Shown piece after piece: positions 8,465-17,310 of a DNA stretch of 41,790 nt. The notes under the pieces are model-generated. The model made no database searches. It worked only from the letters and a program-made list of their open reading frames with translations, and was not told where the DNA came from. Source of the stretch: Profundicola sp048268105 (lineage in GTDB: Bacteria; Bacteroidota; Bacteroidia; Flavobacteriales; Weeksellaceae); assembly GCA_048268105.1 (NCBI GenBank), contig JBLWWH010000022.1, forward strand, positions 1 to 41,790, given 5' to 3'. Numbering within the stretch: position 1 is the stretch's first letter; every line of letters starts with the position of its first letter. Both the position numbers and the translations under genes were made by a program.

Positions 8465-9410
8465 AAATCTTTTGTTTAAGTTCGGCGTATTCATCTTCTA
8501 AGTTGCTCATAGCTGTAATTCCACCACCACTTTTGTAAAGCATTCTATTTTTTGTGTTTTCAATAAATCGAATTAATACGCAAGAATCTAGATTTTCTCC
8601 GTCAAAAACGCCTGCAATACCTGTATAATACTTACGATCATAATTTTCGGCTTCGGAAATGATTTCTAAAGTTTTATTCTTAGGAGCTCCTGAAATCGAA
8701 CCCGCAGGAAGCAGCTCTTTCATGATGTTACCAAGATTATTTTGCCAATTTTTGCCTAATTCCCCGGAAATTTCTGAACTCATTTGGAGAATATTTCCTT
8801 TTTGCGTTTTGAGCTCTTCTAAATACATAAACTTATCCACCTTCACCTTTTTGGCAACTTTGCTTAAGTCGTTTCTTAGTAAATCCACAATAGTATGATG
8901 CTCAGCTTTTTCTTTGATGTTATTTAATAACTTCTCATCTGCATCGGGTAGGTCCGCGTCAATCGTTCCCTTCATAGGAAAAGTAGCGATACGATTTTGT
9001 TGGATTTGAACAAAGGTCTCTGGTGAAAAACAAAGCCAATCCTTTTTGAATTTAATTTTATACTTTGCTTGAATCTGATGATAAATTTCTTCTAAATCTA
9101 GGTTTAAAGAAATTGGCGTAGCAAAAGTTAAATTAATTAAATAAGTATCACCGCGCTGCAAATGATATTGAACCAAATCAAAGGCAGTTTTATAATCAGT
9201 TAATTTAGGATAATCGGCTTCGAGTTGAATTTCTTTGTAGAACGTTTTAGAATCTGAATTTTTAAATTGAGGAAAATCCAACCAAATATGGTTTTCCGCT
9301 AGGTTTTGCAATGGAAATATATCAGCATGTTGACCCAAAAAATCGATAAAAAATCCACATGGAATTTTTTGTTTTCCATAGGAATTCAGTTTTTCTATCC
9401 AATCCGCCAT
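8448..9410 (-). CDS. pabB: Aminodeoxychorismate synthase component I
   Basis: 320 aa, lacking the extra N-terminal region of TrpE-type proteins (about 450-520 aa). It adds ammonia to chorismate to make aminodeoxychorismate. The chorismate-binding core is complete: FPMKGTID with K147, the lysine that separates PabB (P-x-K-G-T) from TrpE (PIAGT); HHTIVDLLRNDLSKVA; LLPAGSISGAPKNKTLEII; and YTGIAGVFDG, with GGGITAMSNLEDEYAE near the end. The glutaminase partner PabA is not in this window. The ATG directly follows the stop of the OsmC-like gene. Confidence 0.88.
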   Translation of the reverse strand: MADWIEKLNSYGKQKIPCGFFIDFLGQHADIFPLQNLAENHIWLDFPQFKNSDSKTFYKEIQLEADYPKLTDYKTAFDLVQYHLQRGDTYLINLTFATPISLNLDLEEIYHQIQAKYKIKFKKDWLCFSPETFVQIQQNRIATFPMKGTIDADLPDADEKLLNNIKEKAEHHTIVDLLRNDLSKVAKKVKVDKFMYLEELKTQKGNILQMSSEISGELGKNWQNNLGNIMKELLPAGSISGAPKNKTLEIISEAENYDRKYYTGIAGVFDGENLDSCVLIRFIENTKNRMLYKSGGGITAMSNLEDEYAELKQKIYVPVH

Positions 9411-9806
9411 TTATTCGTGAATAACTGGAGTTGCTTGTTGCAAAATTTTAGAAACTGGACATTTTGTAGCAATTAAATCTAATCTTTTAATCTGCTCTTC
9501 GCTTAAGTTGGCAGCATTAGAATAAATCACATTTTGGAAAATTTCTTTCTGGCGATGCTCGTTTTCGGCTGCGTAAATTTCTACTTTTATTTCACCGGTT
9601 TCCCATTCTTTGCGTTCTGCATACATTCTAATGGTGATGGCTACACAGGCTGACAATGCTCCATACAAGGTTTCCATCGGGGTTGGGCCCGTGTTGGTTC
9701 CACCTACGTCCTCTGGTTCATCAATTTTCCAACAAAAATCTCTTGCTTTGGCAACTCCTGCAAATCCTTCTTTTGGTAATTCAAAAGTAACTTTATTGTC
9801 TGACAT
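9411..9806 (-). CDS. OsmC/Ohr-family protein
   Basis: 131 aa. OsmC-like proteins reduce organic peroxides through two cysteines. Here the first is in LSACVAITIRMYAERK and the second in ATKCPVSKILQQATPV, the classic helix and C-terminal motif; PTPMETLYGALSAC is also typical. It is the first gene of the operon with pabB and pabC (its stop codon abuts the pabB ATG). No functional link between peroxide defence and 4-aminobenzoate synthesis is evident, so the grouping may be only transcriptional. Confidence 0.85.
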   Translation of the reverse strand: MSDNKVTFELPKEGFAGVAKARDFCWKIDEPEDVGGTNTGPTPMETLYGALSACVAITIRMYAERKEWETGEIKVEIYAAENEHRQKEIFQNVIYSNAANLSEEQIKRLDLIATKCPVSKILQQATPVIHE

Positions 9807-9890
9807 ATGTTTCTATTTTAGAAACTCGAAAATACAAATTAAGAAGCAGATGTCTGTTAACTTTTATAACTTAATTAACCTTTATCTTTA

Positions 9891-9922
9891 TTGAGCTGTA
9901 TATTTAATTATCCTTAACTTTG
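9891..9922 (+). promoter_or_regulatory. Predicted Bacteroidota promoter for the DUF4286 gene
   Basis: TTG (9891-9893) and TAACTTTG (9915-9922) are 21 nt apart and end 17 nt before the ATG at 9940, giving a very short leader. Confidence 0.5.
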
Positions 9923-9939
9923 GCGGTTAAATGTAGAAG

Positions 9940-10266
9940 ATGATTTTATATAACGTTACGATAAGTATTGACCAGGTAGTTGAAATCCAATTTGTTGAAT
10001 GGTTGCGAAATAAACATATTCAAGAAGTATTGGAGACAGGTTGTTTTAAAAGCGCCAGATTGACACGTTTAACATCTCATTCACAACCTGATTCTACAAA
10101 TTACACTATTCAGTATTTAGCTGAAAGCCAGAAGGTTTTAAATGAATACTATAAAGTTCATGCACCAAGATTGCGCGAGGAAGGACAGAAATTATTTGGA
10201 GCTAAAATGCAAGGCTTTAGAACTGAATTAGAAGTTTTAGAAGACTTTTTCCCGAATAGAAGTTAA
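9940..10266 (+). CDS. DUF4286 family protein
   Basis: 108 aa, cytoplasmic (no signal peptide or membrane segment). The sequence MILYNVTISID ... WLRNKHIQEVLETGCF ... YTIQYLAESQKVLNEY ... LREEGQKLFGAKMQGFRTELEVL matches the DUF4286 pattern of small ferredoxin-like alpha/beta proteins widespread in Bacteroidota. The function of the family is not known. Convergent with the gene at 10270, from which it is 3 bp away, leaving no space for a separate terminator. Confidence 0.85.
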   Translation: MILYNVTISIDQVVEIQFVEWLRNKHIQEVLETGCFKSARLTRLTSHSQPDSTNYTIQYLAESQKVLNEYYKVHAPRLREEGQKLFGAKMQGFRTELEVLEDFFPNRS

Positions 10267-10269
10267 TTT

Positions 10270-10629
10270 TTAAGTTTCTTCGCGCTGAACAATCAAGTAC
10301 CAATCCTCACCCAATTCTAAATAGCCCATATCGAATACAAAATGGTAAATTTTACCTTTTTGTGTGGTGTAAATATGCGTGAAATAGTGAAAATTAAAGC
10401 CTTTTTTCAATAGATAGTCTTTTTTGACCTTCTTGGTTTCTTCGTTTTTTGGGAGAATTTGGGCCAGAATTCGTCTATTTTTGCGTAATCGGTTGCTAAT
10501 ATTACGCATGGTTTTGTTGATGTCGGTATTTTTTTGATTGTTATAACTATTACGACAACTTGAATCGCAGAATTTCTTGTCTGCTCTACCTTTTAATTTC
10601 TCTCCGCAGTATAAGCATTCATTTTCCAT
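10270..10629 (-). CDS. Small zinc-ribbon protein
   Basis: 119 aa. The N-terminus holds one four-cysteine zinc ribbon (CLYCGEKLKGRADKKFCDSSC, C5, C8, C21, C25), followed by a basic segment (NRLRKNRRILAQI) and a beta-rich C-terminal part (YFTHIYTTQKGKIYHFVFDMGYLEL). The ribbon resembles DUF2116-type motifs. Nucleic-acid or protein binding is likely, but no function is assigned. Confidence 0.75.
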   Translation of the reverse strand: MENECLYCGEKLKGRADKKFCDSSCRNSYNNQKNTDINKTMRNISNRLRKNRRILAQILPKNEETKKVKKDYLLKKGFNFHYFTHIYTTQKGKIYHFVFDMGYLELGEDWYLIVQREET

Positions 10630-10902
10630 CGGTTTAAAGATTTATTAGACTTGAAATCAAATCTATAGTTAGGCGATTTTAAGTTCTAATATATGAATTT
10701 TTAAGGATTTTTAAATTTAAAATTGTGTACCTAACAAAGAAAATAGATTTAATATTCTGGTTTAAAACAACATTCAATCAACTTGCTTTTAAGGATTAGA
10801 ATTTTATGTATTTCTTATGCTTTTAAAATGAGATGAAGTGTAGAAAATACTAAAAATGGAAGAATTTAATTAAATAAATCACATTTTATGTCTTTCAACT
10901 GC

Positions 10903-10932
10903 TTGTAATTCAAATTAAAAGTCTTAAATTTG
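10903..10932 (+). promoter_or_regulatory. Predicted promoter of rpsA
   Basis: TTG (10903-10905) and TAAATTTG (10925-10932) are 19 nt apart, an exact match to the Bacteroidota housekeeping consensus. Transcription would start near 10939, leaving a leader of about 100 nt. Confidence 0.7.
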
Positions 10933-11003
10933 CACCCGCTTTGCGGTATAGAATAAAGCGACTTAATAATAATTTTAATTTCTCTCAATCCCTGGTTGCC
11001 GCC

Positions 11004-11039
11004 ATGATTCGATTATATTCATTGAGATACAAATTTTAG
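11004..11039 (+). other. Possible 11-residue leader ORF before rpsA
   Basis: ATG at 11004 opens MIRLYSLRYKF, ending with TAG at 11037-11039, three bases before the rpsA ATG. Such spacing would permit coupling or start-site control, but a chance ORF of this size is common in AT-rich DNA. Confidence 0.2.
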
Positions 11040-11042
11040 TTT

Positions 11043-12869
11043 ATGTCAGAAGACACTAAAAATCCAGAAGTTGAAGTAGAAGAAACTACTGGAACTACAA
11101 AAGCAGCGAAAGCTGAAAAAAATCTAGTTAATGCTAACGTTTCTCCAGAAGAATTCGATTGGGAATCTTTTGAAACGGGTCTAGACGAGGATGATCGTAA
11201 AGAAAAAGAAGAGCTAGAGGAAATGTACGAAAACACGCTTGAGGAACTGAATGAAAATGAGGTTTTCCAAGGTAAAGTTGTTCGTATGACTGACCGTGAA
11301 GTTATCGTTGATATCGATTTCAAATCGGAAGGTGTTATTTCATTAAACGAATTCCGTTACAATCCTGACTTAAAAGTTGGTGATCAAGTAGAAGTAATGG
11401 TAGATAAGCGTGAGGACAAAAATGGTCAATTACAATTATCTCACCGTAAAGCTAGAACATTAAAAGCTTGGGATCGCGTAAATGAAATCAATGAAACTGG
11501 TGAAATCGTTAATGGTTTAATCAAAGCTAGAACCAAAGGTGGTATGATCGTAGATGTATTCGGTATCGAAGCATTCTTACCAGGTTCTCAAATCGATGTT
11601 AAACCTATCCGTGACTATGAGCAGTTTGTAGGTAAAACAATGGAGTTCAAAGTGGTTAAAATTAACCCAGAATTTAAAAACGTTGTTGTTTCTCACAAAG
11701 CGCTTATTGAAGCAGATATCGAAGAGCAGAAAAAAGAAATTATTTCTCAATTAGAGAAAGGACAGGTATTAGAAGGTGTTGTTAAAAACATTACTTCTTA
11801 TGGTGTATTCGTTGACCTAGGTGGTGTAGACGGATTAATCCACATTACTGACCTTTCTTGGAGTAGAATCAACCATCCAGGTGAAGTTGTTGAAGTAGAT
11901 GATACTATCAACGTAGTAATCTTGGATTTTGATGAAGATAAAACTCGTATCCAATTAGGTGTTAAACAATTAGAAGCTCACCCTTGGGAGGCTCTAGATG
12001 AGACCATCAAAGTTGGAGACAAAATCAAAGGAAAAGTTGTTGTATTGGCTGACTATGGTGCATTCGTAGAGGTTGCTCCAGGTGTTGAAGGTCTAATCCA
12101 CGTTTCTGAAATGTCTTGGTCAACTCACTTACGTTCAGCACAAGACTTTGTACAAGTTGGTGATGAAGTAGAAGCAGTTGTATTAAGCATCGACCGCGAA
12201 GAGAGAAAAATGTCTCTTGGAATGAAACAACTTTCTCCAGATCCATGGACAGATATTACATCTAAATATCCTGTAGGTTCTAAACATTCAGGTACAGTTC
12301 GTAACTTCACTAACTTTGGTGTGTTCGTAGAACTAGAAGAAGGTGTTGACGGATTGATTTATATCTCAGATCTTTCTTGGTCTAAGAAAATCAAACATCC
12401 ATCTGAATTCTGTAATGTAGGAGACAAAATGGACGTAGTTGTTCTTGAATTAGACGTAGCTGCTCGCAGATTAAGTCTTGGTCATAAACAATTAGAAGAA
12501 AACCCTTGGGATGCTTACGAAACTAAGTATGCTATCGGTTCAGCTCACACAGGTACTGCAGTAAACGTATTTGATAAAGGAGCTAACATTCAATTCGAAG
12601 ATCTTGATGTGGAAGCTTTTGCTCCTGCAAGAACATTAGACAAAGAGGATGGTTCTAAAGTAAAACAAGGCGAAGAATTAGAATTCAAAGTTATTGAGTT
12701 CAACAAAGAATTCAGACGTGTTGTTGTTTCACACTCTGCTACCTATAGAGATGAAGAAATCAAAGAGGCTAAGAAAGCAATGGAGAGCCAACAAGTTCCA
12801 GAAAGATCTACTTTAGGTGATCTTGATTCTTTAGCTGAATTGAAGAAGAGAATGGAAGAAGGTAACTAA
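11043..12869 (+). CDS. rpsA: 30S ribosomal protein S1
   Basis: 608 aa. S1 binds and unfolds mRNA on the 30S subunit; in Bacteroidota, whose genes mostly lack Shine-Dalgarno sequences, it and A-rich leaders are thought to matter especially. An acidic N-terminal extension (1-70) is followed by six S1 OB-fold repeats starting near residues 76, 162, 245, 330, 417 and 503. Repeats 3-5 are canonical (YGVFVDLGGVDGLIHITDLSW, YGAFVEVAPGVEGLIHVSEMSW and FGVFVELEEGVDGLIYISDLSW, each from the central motif); repeats 1, 2 and 6 are more divergent, as usual. It has its own promoter and terminator and is thus monocistronic. Confidence 0.97.
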   Translation: MSEDTKNPEVEVEETTGTTKAAKAEKNLVNANVSPEEFDWESFETGLDEDDRKEKEELEEMYENTLEELNENEVFQGKVVRMTDREVIVDIDFKSEGVISLNEFRYNPDLKVGDQVEVMVDKREDKNGQLQLSHRKARTLKAWDRVNEINETGEIVNGLIKARTKGGMIVDVFGIEAFLPGSQIDVKPIRDYEQFVGKTMEFKVVKINPEFKNVVVSHKALIEADIEEQKKEIISQLEKGQVLEGVVKNITSYGVFVDLGGVDGLIHITDLSWSRINHPGEVVEVDDTINVVILDFDEDKTRIQLGVKQLEAHPWEALDETIKVGDKIKGKVVVLADYGAFVEVAPGVEGLIHVSEMSWSTHLRSAQDFVQVGDEVEAVVLSIDREERKMSLGMKQLSPDPWTDITSKYPVGSKHSGTVRNFTNFGVFVELEEGVDGLIYISDLSWSKKIKHPSEFCNVGDKMDVVVLELDVAARRLSLGHKQLEENPWDAYETKYAIGSAHTGTAVNVFDKGANIQFEDLDVEAFAPARTLDKEDGSKVKQGEELEFKVIEFNKEFRRVVVSHSATYRDEEIKEAKKAMESQQVPERSTLGDLDSLAELKKRMEEGN

Positions 12870-12892
12870 AAATAGCCTTTCCAAATAATTTT

Positions 12893-12920
12893 AAAGCCTG
12901 CAGAAATGCAGGCTTTTTTT
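12893..12920 (+). terminator. Rho-independent terminator of rpsA
   Basis: A perfect 10-bp stem AAAGCCTGCA / TGCAGGCTTT with a GAAA loop is followed by a T-run (12914-12920). Confidence 0.92.
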
Positions 12921-13214
12921 GTGGTGTAAATTCATCTGACCCGGAATGACATAATAAAAAAGGTTATCAACTTTCATAATTCAAATGAATTGCTTGTGGC
13001 ATGGAGTACTTGGAATACAAGGTCTTGGTATTGTTTTTAATTCTGTTTTCCGCTTATCTTAAAACACACTTTCTATCTCAAAATAATAGCATAAGTATTT
13101 GAAAGTTAATCTAAGTCGAAGTCTTAGGGCGACATATTTAGATTACTATCTTTAAGATTAGTTGTATCCTCTCTGCTAACTAGGAATTATGTTTTAAATT
13201 TAAATTATTAACAC
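12921..13214. other. Intergenic stretch between convergent genes
   Basis: About 290 bp between the terminators of rpsA and the phosphohexomutase gene. No ORF with a plausible start, no promoter pair and no strong hairpin were found. Confidence 0.5.
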
Positions 13215-13247
13215 AAAAAATCGGTGCATAATTTCTTATACACCGAT
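13215..13247 (-). terminator. Rho-independent terminator of the phosphohexomutase operon
   Basis: On the minus strand ATCGGTG pairs with CACCGAT (13241-13247 with 13220-13226); the stem can extend by four more pairs after one mismatch, and six Ts follow (complement of 13215-13220). Confidence 0.8.
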
Positions 13248-13275
13248 CATCTAAATATAATTACTAAAGCAATAC

Positions 13276-14985
13276 TTAAGAAAGCTCTGCTTTAAGTCGT
13301 TCTATCTTAGCATTTAATTTTTCTAAAGTTGCAGGATAATCATCGATATGATCCAATTCTGTATGAACAGAGAAATAGAACTTAATTTTAGGCTCTGTAC
13401 CAGAAGGTCTAGCTGCTATCTTACTACCATCTTCAGTATAGAATATTAATACGTTCGAGGCAGTAATATCTAGTGGTGTTATCTCACCCGTTTTCAAGTT
13501 CTTAGACTCCTGAGTTTTATAATCATTTAATACAACTACCGGACTTCCATCGATTGATTTTGGTGGATTAGAACGCCAATCCTTCATCATTTGTTTGATT
13601 TCTTCAGCTCCTGAGATTCCTGGTTTAACAATAGAAATTAAGTCTTCTTGATAACATTTTGTCTTAATAAAAGCCTCAATTAATTTTTTGTAAATCGAAC
13701 TTCCTTCGGCCTTAGCCTTGGCCGCAATATGACAAGCTAATAGGGTAGAAGTAACCGAATCCTTATCTCTCAAGAAATCATCTACCATAAACCCAAAACT
13801 TTCTTCACCCCCACAAATAAACTTCTGCTTTCCTTCGGCTTCGCGAATCATCTTACCAATCCATTTGAAACCTGTTAAACCTAACTTGCACTCAATGTCG
13901 TAATGTTTCGCTAAATCTAAGAAAATATCCGAAGTCACAATGGTAGAGCCAATGAATTCATTTCCTTGGAATTCGTTATTTGTTTCCAGTTCATTTAATA
14001 AAAAATCCGTTAGGATAACGTTGGTTTGATTACCGTTTAATAAAACCATTTTTCCATTTAAATCACGCACCGCAACACCTAATCTATCTCCATCGGGGTC
14101 AGTTCCAATCACAATATCAGCTTCTACGGTTTTGGCTAAATCTAATGCCATAGATAAAGCTTCTGGCTCTTCTGGGTTGGGAGATTTTACCGTTGGGAAA
14201 TCACCGCTGGGCTTAATTTGCTCTTCCACCAAATAAACATGCTCAAAACCTGCTCTGTCCAAAGCTTCTGGAATGGAAACAATCGATGTTCCATGGATAG
14301 GAGTAAAGACGATTTTTAATGATTTATATCCATCTTTCTGATTTCGAGAACCGTATTTCACACAGTTTTTAAGAAAAACATCATCTACATGGTTGTCTAA
14401 AGTTTCGATTAAATCGGAATTACCATCGAATTTAATATCTTCAACCTTCACAGCTCCTACGCGCTCAATAATAGCTTTGTCGTGTGGAGGAACTATTTGT
14501 GCTCCATCGTTCCAATAAACTTTGTATCCATTATATTCTGGTGGATTGTGAGAGGCCGTTAAAACAATACCTGCATCACATCCTAAATGTCTTACTGCAA
14601 AAGATAATTCTGGCGTAGGTCTGAAGTTGTCAAAAATAAATACTTTGATTCCGTTAGCTGTTAAAACATCTGCAACAATTTGCATGAATTTACGGCTGTT
14701 GTGTCTAACGTCGTGTGCAATCACCATTTTTAATTCCTTGTCGCCATGGAATTCTTTTAAATAATTCGCTAATCCTTGTGTTGCAGCTCCTAAAGTATAT
14801 TTATTTAAACGATTGGTTCCAGTTCCCATGATACCGCGCATTCCGCCCGTACCGAATTCCAAATCTTTGTAAAAAGATTCTTCTAATAACTTGGGATCAT
14901 TGTCTATTAAGTTTTGAACTTCATTACGCGTTTCTTCGTCGTAAGCTTCACCTAACCATATTCTTGCTCTATCTAATACATTCAT
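13276..14985 (-). CDS. Phosphoglucomutase/phosphomannomutase family enzyme
   Basis: 569 aa, typical of the long Bacteroidota/Firmicutes phospho-sugar mutases. It interconverts hexose 1- and 6-phosphates through a phosphoserine. All four signature loops are visible: catalytic TASHNPPEYNG (S145), metal-binding GTDPDGDRLG (D296, D298, D300), sugar-binding CGGEESFGFM, and phosphate-binding RPSGTEPKIKFYF. Whether glucose or mannose phosphate is preferred cannot be read from the sequence. It lies 3 bp after the DUF2807 lipoprotein gene and is followed by a terminator, so it is the last gene of its unit. Confidence 0.92.
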   Translation of the reverse strand: MNVLDRARIWLGEAYDEETRNEVQNLIDNDPKLLEESFYKDLEFGTGGMRGIMGTGTNRLNKYTLGAATQGLANYLKEFHGDKELKMVIAHDVRHNSRKFMQIVADVLTANGIKVFIFDNFRPTPELSFAVRHLGCDAGIVLTASHNPPEYNGYKVYWNDGAQIVPPHDKAIIERVGAVKVEDIKFDGNSDLIETLDNHVDDVFLKNCVKYGSRNQKDGYKSLKIVFTPIHGTSIVSIPEALDRAGFEHVYLVEEQIKPSGDFPTVKSPNPEEPEALSMALDLAKTVEADIVIGTDPDGDRLGVAVRDLNGKMVLLNGNQTNVILTDFLLNELETNNEFQGNEFIGSTIVTSDIFLDLAKHYDIECKLGLTGFKWIGKMIREAEGKQKFICGGEESFGFMVDDFLRDKDSVTSTLLACHIAAKAKAEGSSIYKKLIEAFIKTKCYQEDLISIVKPGISGAEEIKQMMKDWRSNPPKSIDGSPVVVLNDYKTQESKNLKTGEITPLDITASNVLIFYTEDGSKIAARPSGTEPKIKFYFSVHTELDHIDDYPATLEKLNAKIERLKAELS

Positions 14986-14988
14986 AAA

Positions 14989-15696
14989 TTACTTTTTTAA
15001 TAGTTCTCCATTGTCCTTAACTTCCACATCTTTCATGGGGTTGCCTTGGTACTCGAGTGTTGAGTTTTGTAAAATTCTTCCAGATAATTCTTTGCCAATT
15101 TTGGCCTCTACATCGGCTTCGCCAGCTAAATCGACATCTATAACTCTTACATCAAAATCACTTAGGTCAACTTTTGCATAGTCTTTGGCTTTTAATTTTA
15201 AGGTAGAAGTTTCGCCGTGTACTTTTACTTCTGATTTATCTAAGACAGTGATTTTAGCTTCTTTAGCTATAATTCCAAATTGATTCACATTACTAGCTCC
15301 AGAGGTTTCTAATTCAAAATCATCGAAATTAATGATGCCTTGGGTTTCTAATAAAACCTTAGCTGCCGTAGAAATTTTATTTAAATCTTGGTGATAGTAT
15401 AAATAGATAACATAAGATTCAAAAGCTTCTACAGCCGTTTTTTCACCGATATGTAAGGTCTTATTCTGAACATAAATGTCCATGTTTTCAATTAAGTTCT
15501 TATGTGTTTGAACACTTACATAAGAAGAATCATTCGGTATTAAAATCATTTTGAAACTCCCATCCGCTTTAATAGCATCAAAGGTTTCAATCTTGAAATC
15601 AACCGCCAATCCAACCTCGCCTTCTCCTTTTATTCCATCTGAACATGACGTAAGTATTAGACTAAATATTGAAATTATTAATAAAAATTTGTTCAT
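14989..15696 (-). CDS. DUF2807 (GIN-domain) lipoprotein
   Basis: 235 aa. The N-terminus MNKFLLIISIFSLILTSC is a lipoprotein signal with lipobox L-T-S-C (C18). The mature part is a right-handed beta-helix type repeat rich in short hydrophobic steps (IKADGSFKMILI, FELETSGASNVNQFG, VKVHGETSTLKLKAKD, VDLAGEADVEAKIG), as in the DUF2807 'auto-transporter adhesin head GIN' family. Such proteins sit at the cell envelope; their role is not known. The gene is 3 bp upstream of the phosphohexomutase gene. Confidence 0.85.
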   Translation of the reverse strand: MNKFLLIISIFSLILTSCSDGIKGEGEVGLAVDFKIETFDAIKADGSFKMILIPNDSSYVSVQTHKNLIENMDIYVQNKTLHIGEKTAVEAFESYVIYLYYHQDLNKISTAAKVLLETQGIINFDDFELETSGASNVNQFGIIAKEAKITVLDKSEVKVHGETSTLKLKAKDYAKVDLSDFDVRVIDVDLAGEADVEAKIGKELSGRILQNSTLEYQGNPMKDVEVKDNGELLKK

Positions 15697-15748
15697 ATCT
15701 TAAGCTTGTTTTTAGATTTGGTTTGCTTAGCTAAATGTAAGAATTAAC

Positions 15749-16705
15749 TTAGTTAAAACCCAATGTTTCTTGTACCTCAAAGGTGCTTGCCTCACGGTTA
15801 TTTCTTACAACTAATTCTCCAATAAACCCAGCTAAAAATAATTGCATTCCAAAAATCATACACAACATAGCGAGGTAAAACCATGGATTATTAGCCACCA
15901 AAATGGTTGGAACTTCTTTGTAAAGCATGTATAATTTGCTCGCGCCAATCCAAAAGACCATCAGAAAACCAAAGATAAACATCAGGCTTCCTGCTGCACC
16001 AAAGAAATGCATCGGACGATGACCAAATTTTCCAACAAACCAAAGTGTAATTAAATCCAAAAATCCATTCACAAAACGACTACTCCCGAATTTAGAAACG
16101 CCATGTTTTCTGGCGGTATGTTGTACTTTTTGTTCTTTAATGTTCACAAAACCTGCATTCTTGGCTAATACAGGAATATATCTGTGCATATCGCTACGTA
16201 GCTGCAATGATTTTACAACGTCTTTTTTATAAGCTTTTAAACCACAATTAAAATCATGCAATTCTAATCCACTTGTTTTTCTTGCTACCGCATTAAAAAG
16301 CTTAGAAGGAATATTTTTAGTGAAAACAGGATCTTGTCTTTTTTGCTTCCAACCCGAAATTAAATCCATTCCCTCTTCGGCAATTCCTTTATATAAAGAC
16401 GGAATTTCCTCTGGGAAGTCTTGTAAATCGGCATCCATGGTTATCACTACATCACCTTGTGCCATGGCAAAAGCCGCATTTAAAGCCTGTGATTTACCAT
16501 AGTTTTTGCGGAATTTAATCCCTTTTACTTCTGGAAAATTGGATTGTAATACTTTAATAATATCCCAAGAATTATCTGTACTACCATCGTCTATAAAGAT
16601 AATTTCGTAGGTATAATCGTTCTTCAAGACCTTCGCAATACGTTGATGCAACTCTTGCAAAGAATCTTGCTCATTCAATAATGGTATAACGATAGATAGA
16701 TTCAT
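15749..16705 (-). CDS. Family 2 glycosyltransferase with two C-terminal membrane helices
   Basis: 318 aa. GT-A fold transferase of the DPM1/GtrB/ArnC type that moves a sugar from a nucleotide to a polyprenyl phosphate. The N-terminal catalytic part shows SIVIPLLNEQDSLQELHQRI, IDDGSTDNSW, MDADLQDFPEEIP (DxD) and DLISGWKQKRQD. HDFNCGLKAYKKDVV is also family-typical. Two transmembrane segments follow (about 235-262 and 275-305). Its start overlaps the end of the DUF4199 gene by 4 bp (ATGA), so it is translationally coupled to that membrane protein. Confidence 0.9.
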   Translation of the reverse strand: MNLSIVIPLLNEQDSLQELHQRIAKVLKNDYTYEIIFIDDGSTDNSWDIIKVLQSNFPEVKGIKFRKNYGKSQALNAAFAMAQGDVVITMDADLQDFPEEIPSLYKGIAEEGMDLISGWKQKRQDPVFTKNIPSKLFNAVARKTSGLELHDFNCGLKAYKKDVVKSLQLRSDMHRYIPVLAKNAGFVNIKEQKVQHTARKHGVSKFGSSRFVNGFLDLITLWFVGKFGHRPMHFFGAAGSLMFIFGFLMVFWIGASKLYMLYKEVPTILVANNPWFYLAMLCMIFGMQLFLAGFIGELVVRNNREASTFEVQETLGFN

Positions 16706-17259
16706 TTTGGTTTGGGTGTATTCCTAATTTTCCATAAAAAACTTAGCATTAATGCTAGACTGAAGTTAAAGAAAATTAAAATTCCTAGGATTAAAGTAAA
16801 GGTTTTGTTATTCAGTAAGTTAGTATTCCTAACTTCAGGAGAATTAATCACTTTCTCTACATCTTCGTAATCTCCATTAACCTTAGCTTGAACTAAGCTA
16901 TAATCTAAATACTCTGTTTTAAGTTGTTCAATTCCAGATGGATCTACATAATGAAAATAAGCAAAAACACATAGCAAACTTAAAACTCCAGCAATAAAAC
17001 CAGGTAAAAAGCTAAGCTTGAATATTTTAAAGAAACTAATTCCTGGTTTGTTGTTCCATTTCAATAAATTAGATGCAGCCACAAAAGCATAAATACTTGT
17101 AATTACAAATGCATTAGCAATCGATGTTGCAATTATATATTGAAAATCAGAAAACTGAAAAATCTCTTGCGTTTTAAATAAAATCTGCACCACTAAAAAC
17201 ACTACCAGTGTTAATATAAATAGGATAATAGCAGAACGCCTAATGGGCCTTTTGAGCAT
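16702..17259 (-). CDS. DUF4199 family membrane protein
   Basis: 185 aa with four hydrophobic segments (about 10-28, 42-62, 78-100, 155-176) and a soluble stretch between the third and fourth. The topology and the arrangement fit DUF4199, a Bacteroidota family usually found, as here, immediately upstream of a GT2 glycosyltransferase. It may assist the transferase or flip its lipid-linked product; this is inference from position only. Confidence 0.8.
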   Translation of the reverse strand: MLKRPIRRSAIILFILTLVVFLVVQILFKTQEIFQFSDFQYIIATSIANAFVITSIYAFVAASNLLKWNNKPGISFFKIFKLSFLPGFIAGVLSLLCVFAYFHYVDPSGIEQLKTEYLDYSLVQAKVNGDYEDVEKVINSPEVRNTNLLNNKTFTLILGILIFFNFSLALMLSFLWKIRNTPKPK

Positions 17260-17278
17260 AGATTGTTTTTAAGAATTG

Positions 17279-17286
17279 CAAAGATA
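17279..17286 (-). promoter_or_regulatory. -7 element upstream of the DUF4199-GT2 operon
   Basis: TATCTTTG on the minus strand matches TAnnTTTG and lies 19 nt before the ATG at 17259. No matching TTG was found at the right distance, so support is partial. Confidence 0.35.
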
Positions 17287-17310
17287 AGATTTAGTGAATA
17301 ATTCTGTGGA

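Larger units (their letters stand above)
10630..11042. other. Intergenic region upstream of rpsA
   Basis: 413 bp, AT-rich, between two divergently placed genes. The only clear elements are the rpsA promoter (10903-10932), a leader of about 100 nt with a short GC-rich patch (10933-10960), and an 11-codon mini-ORF (11004-11039). The first 270 bp show nothing recognisable. Confidence 0.6.
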
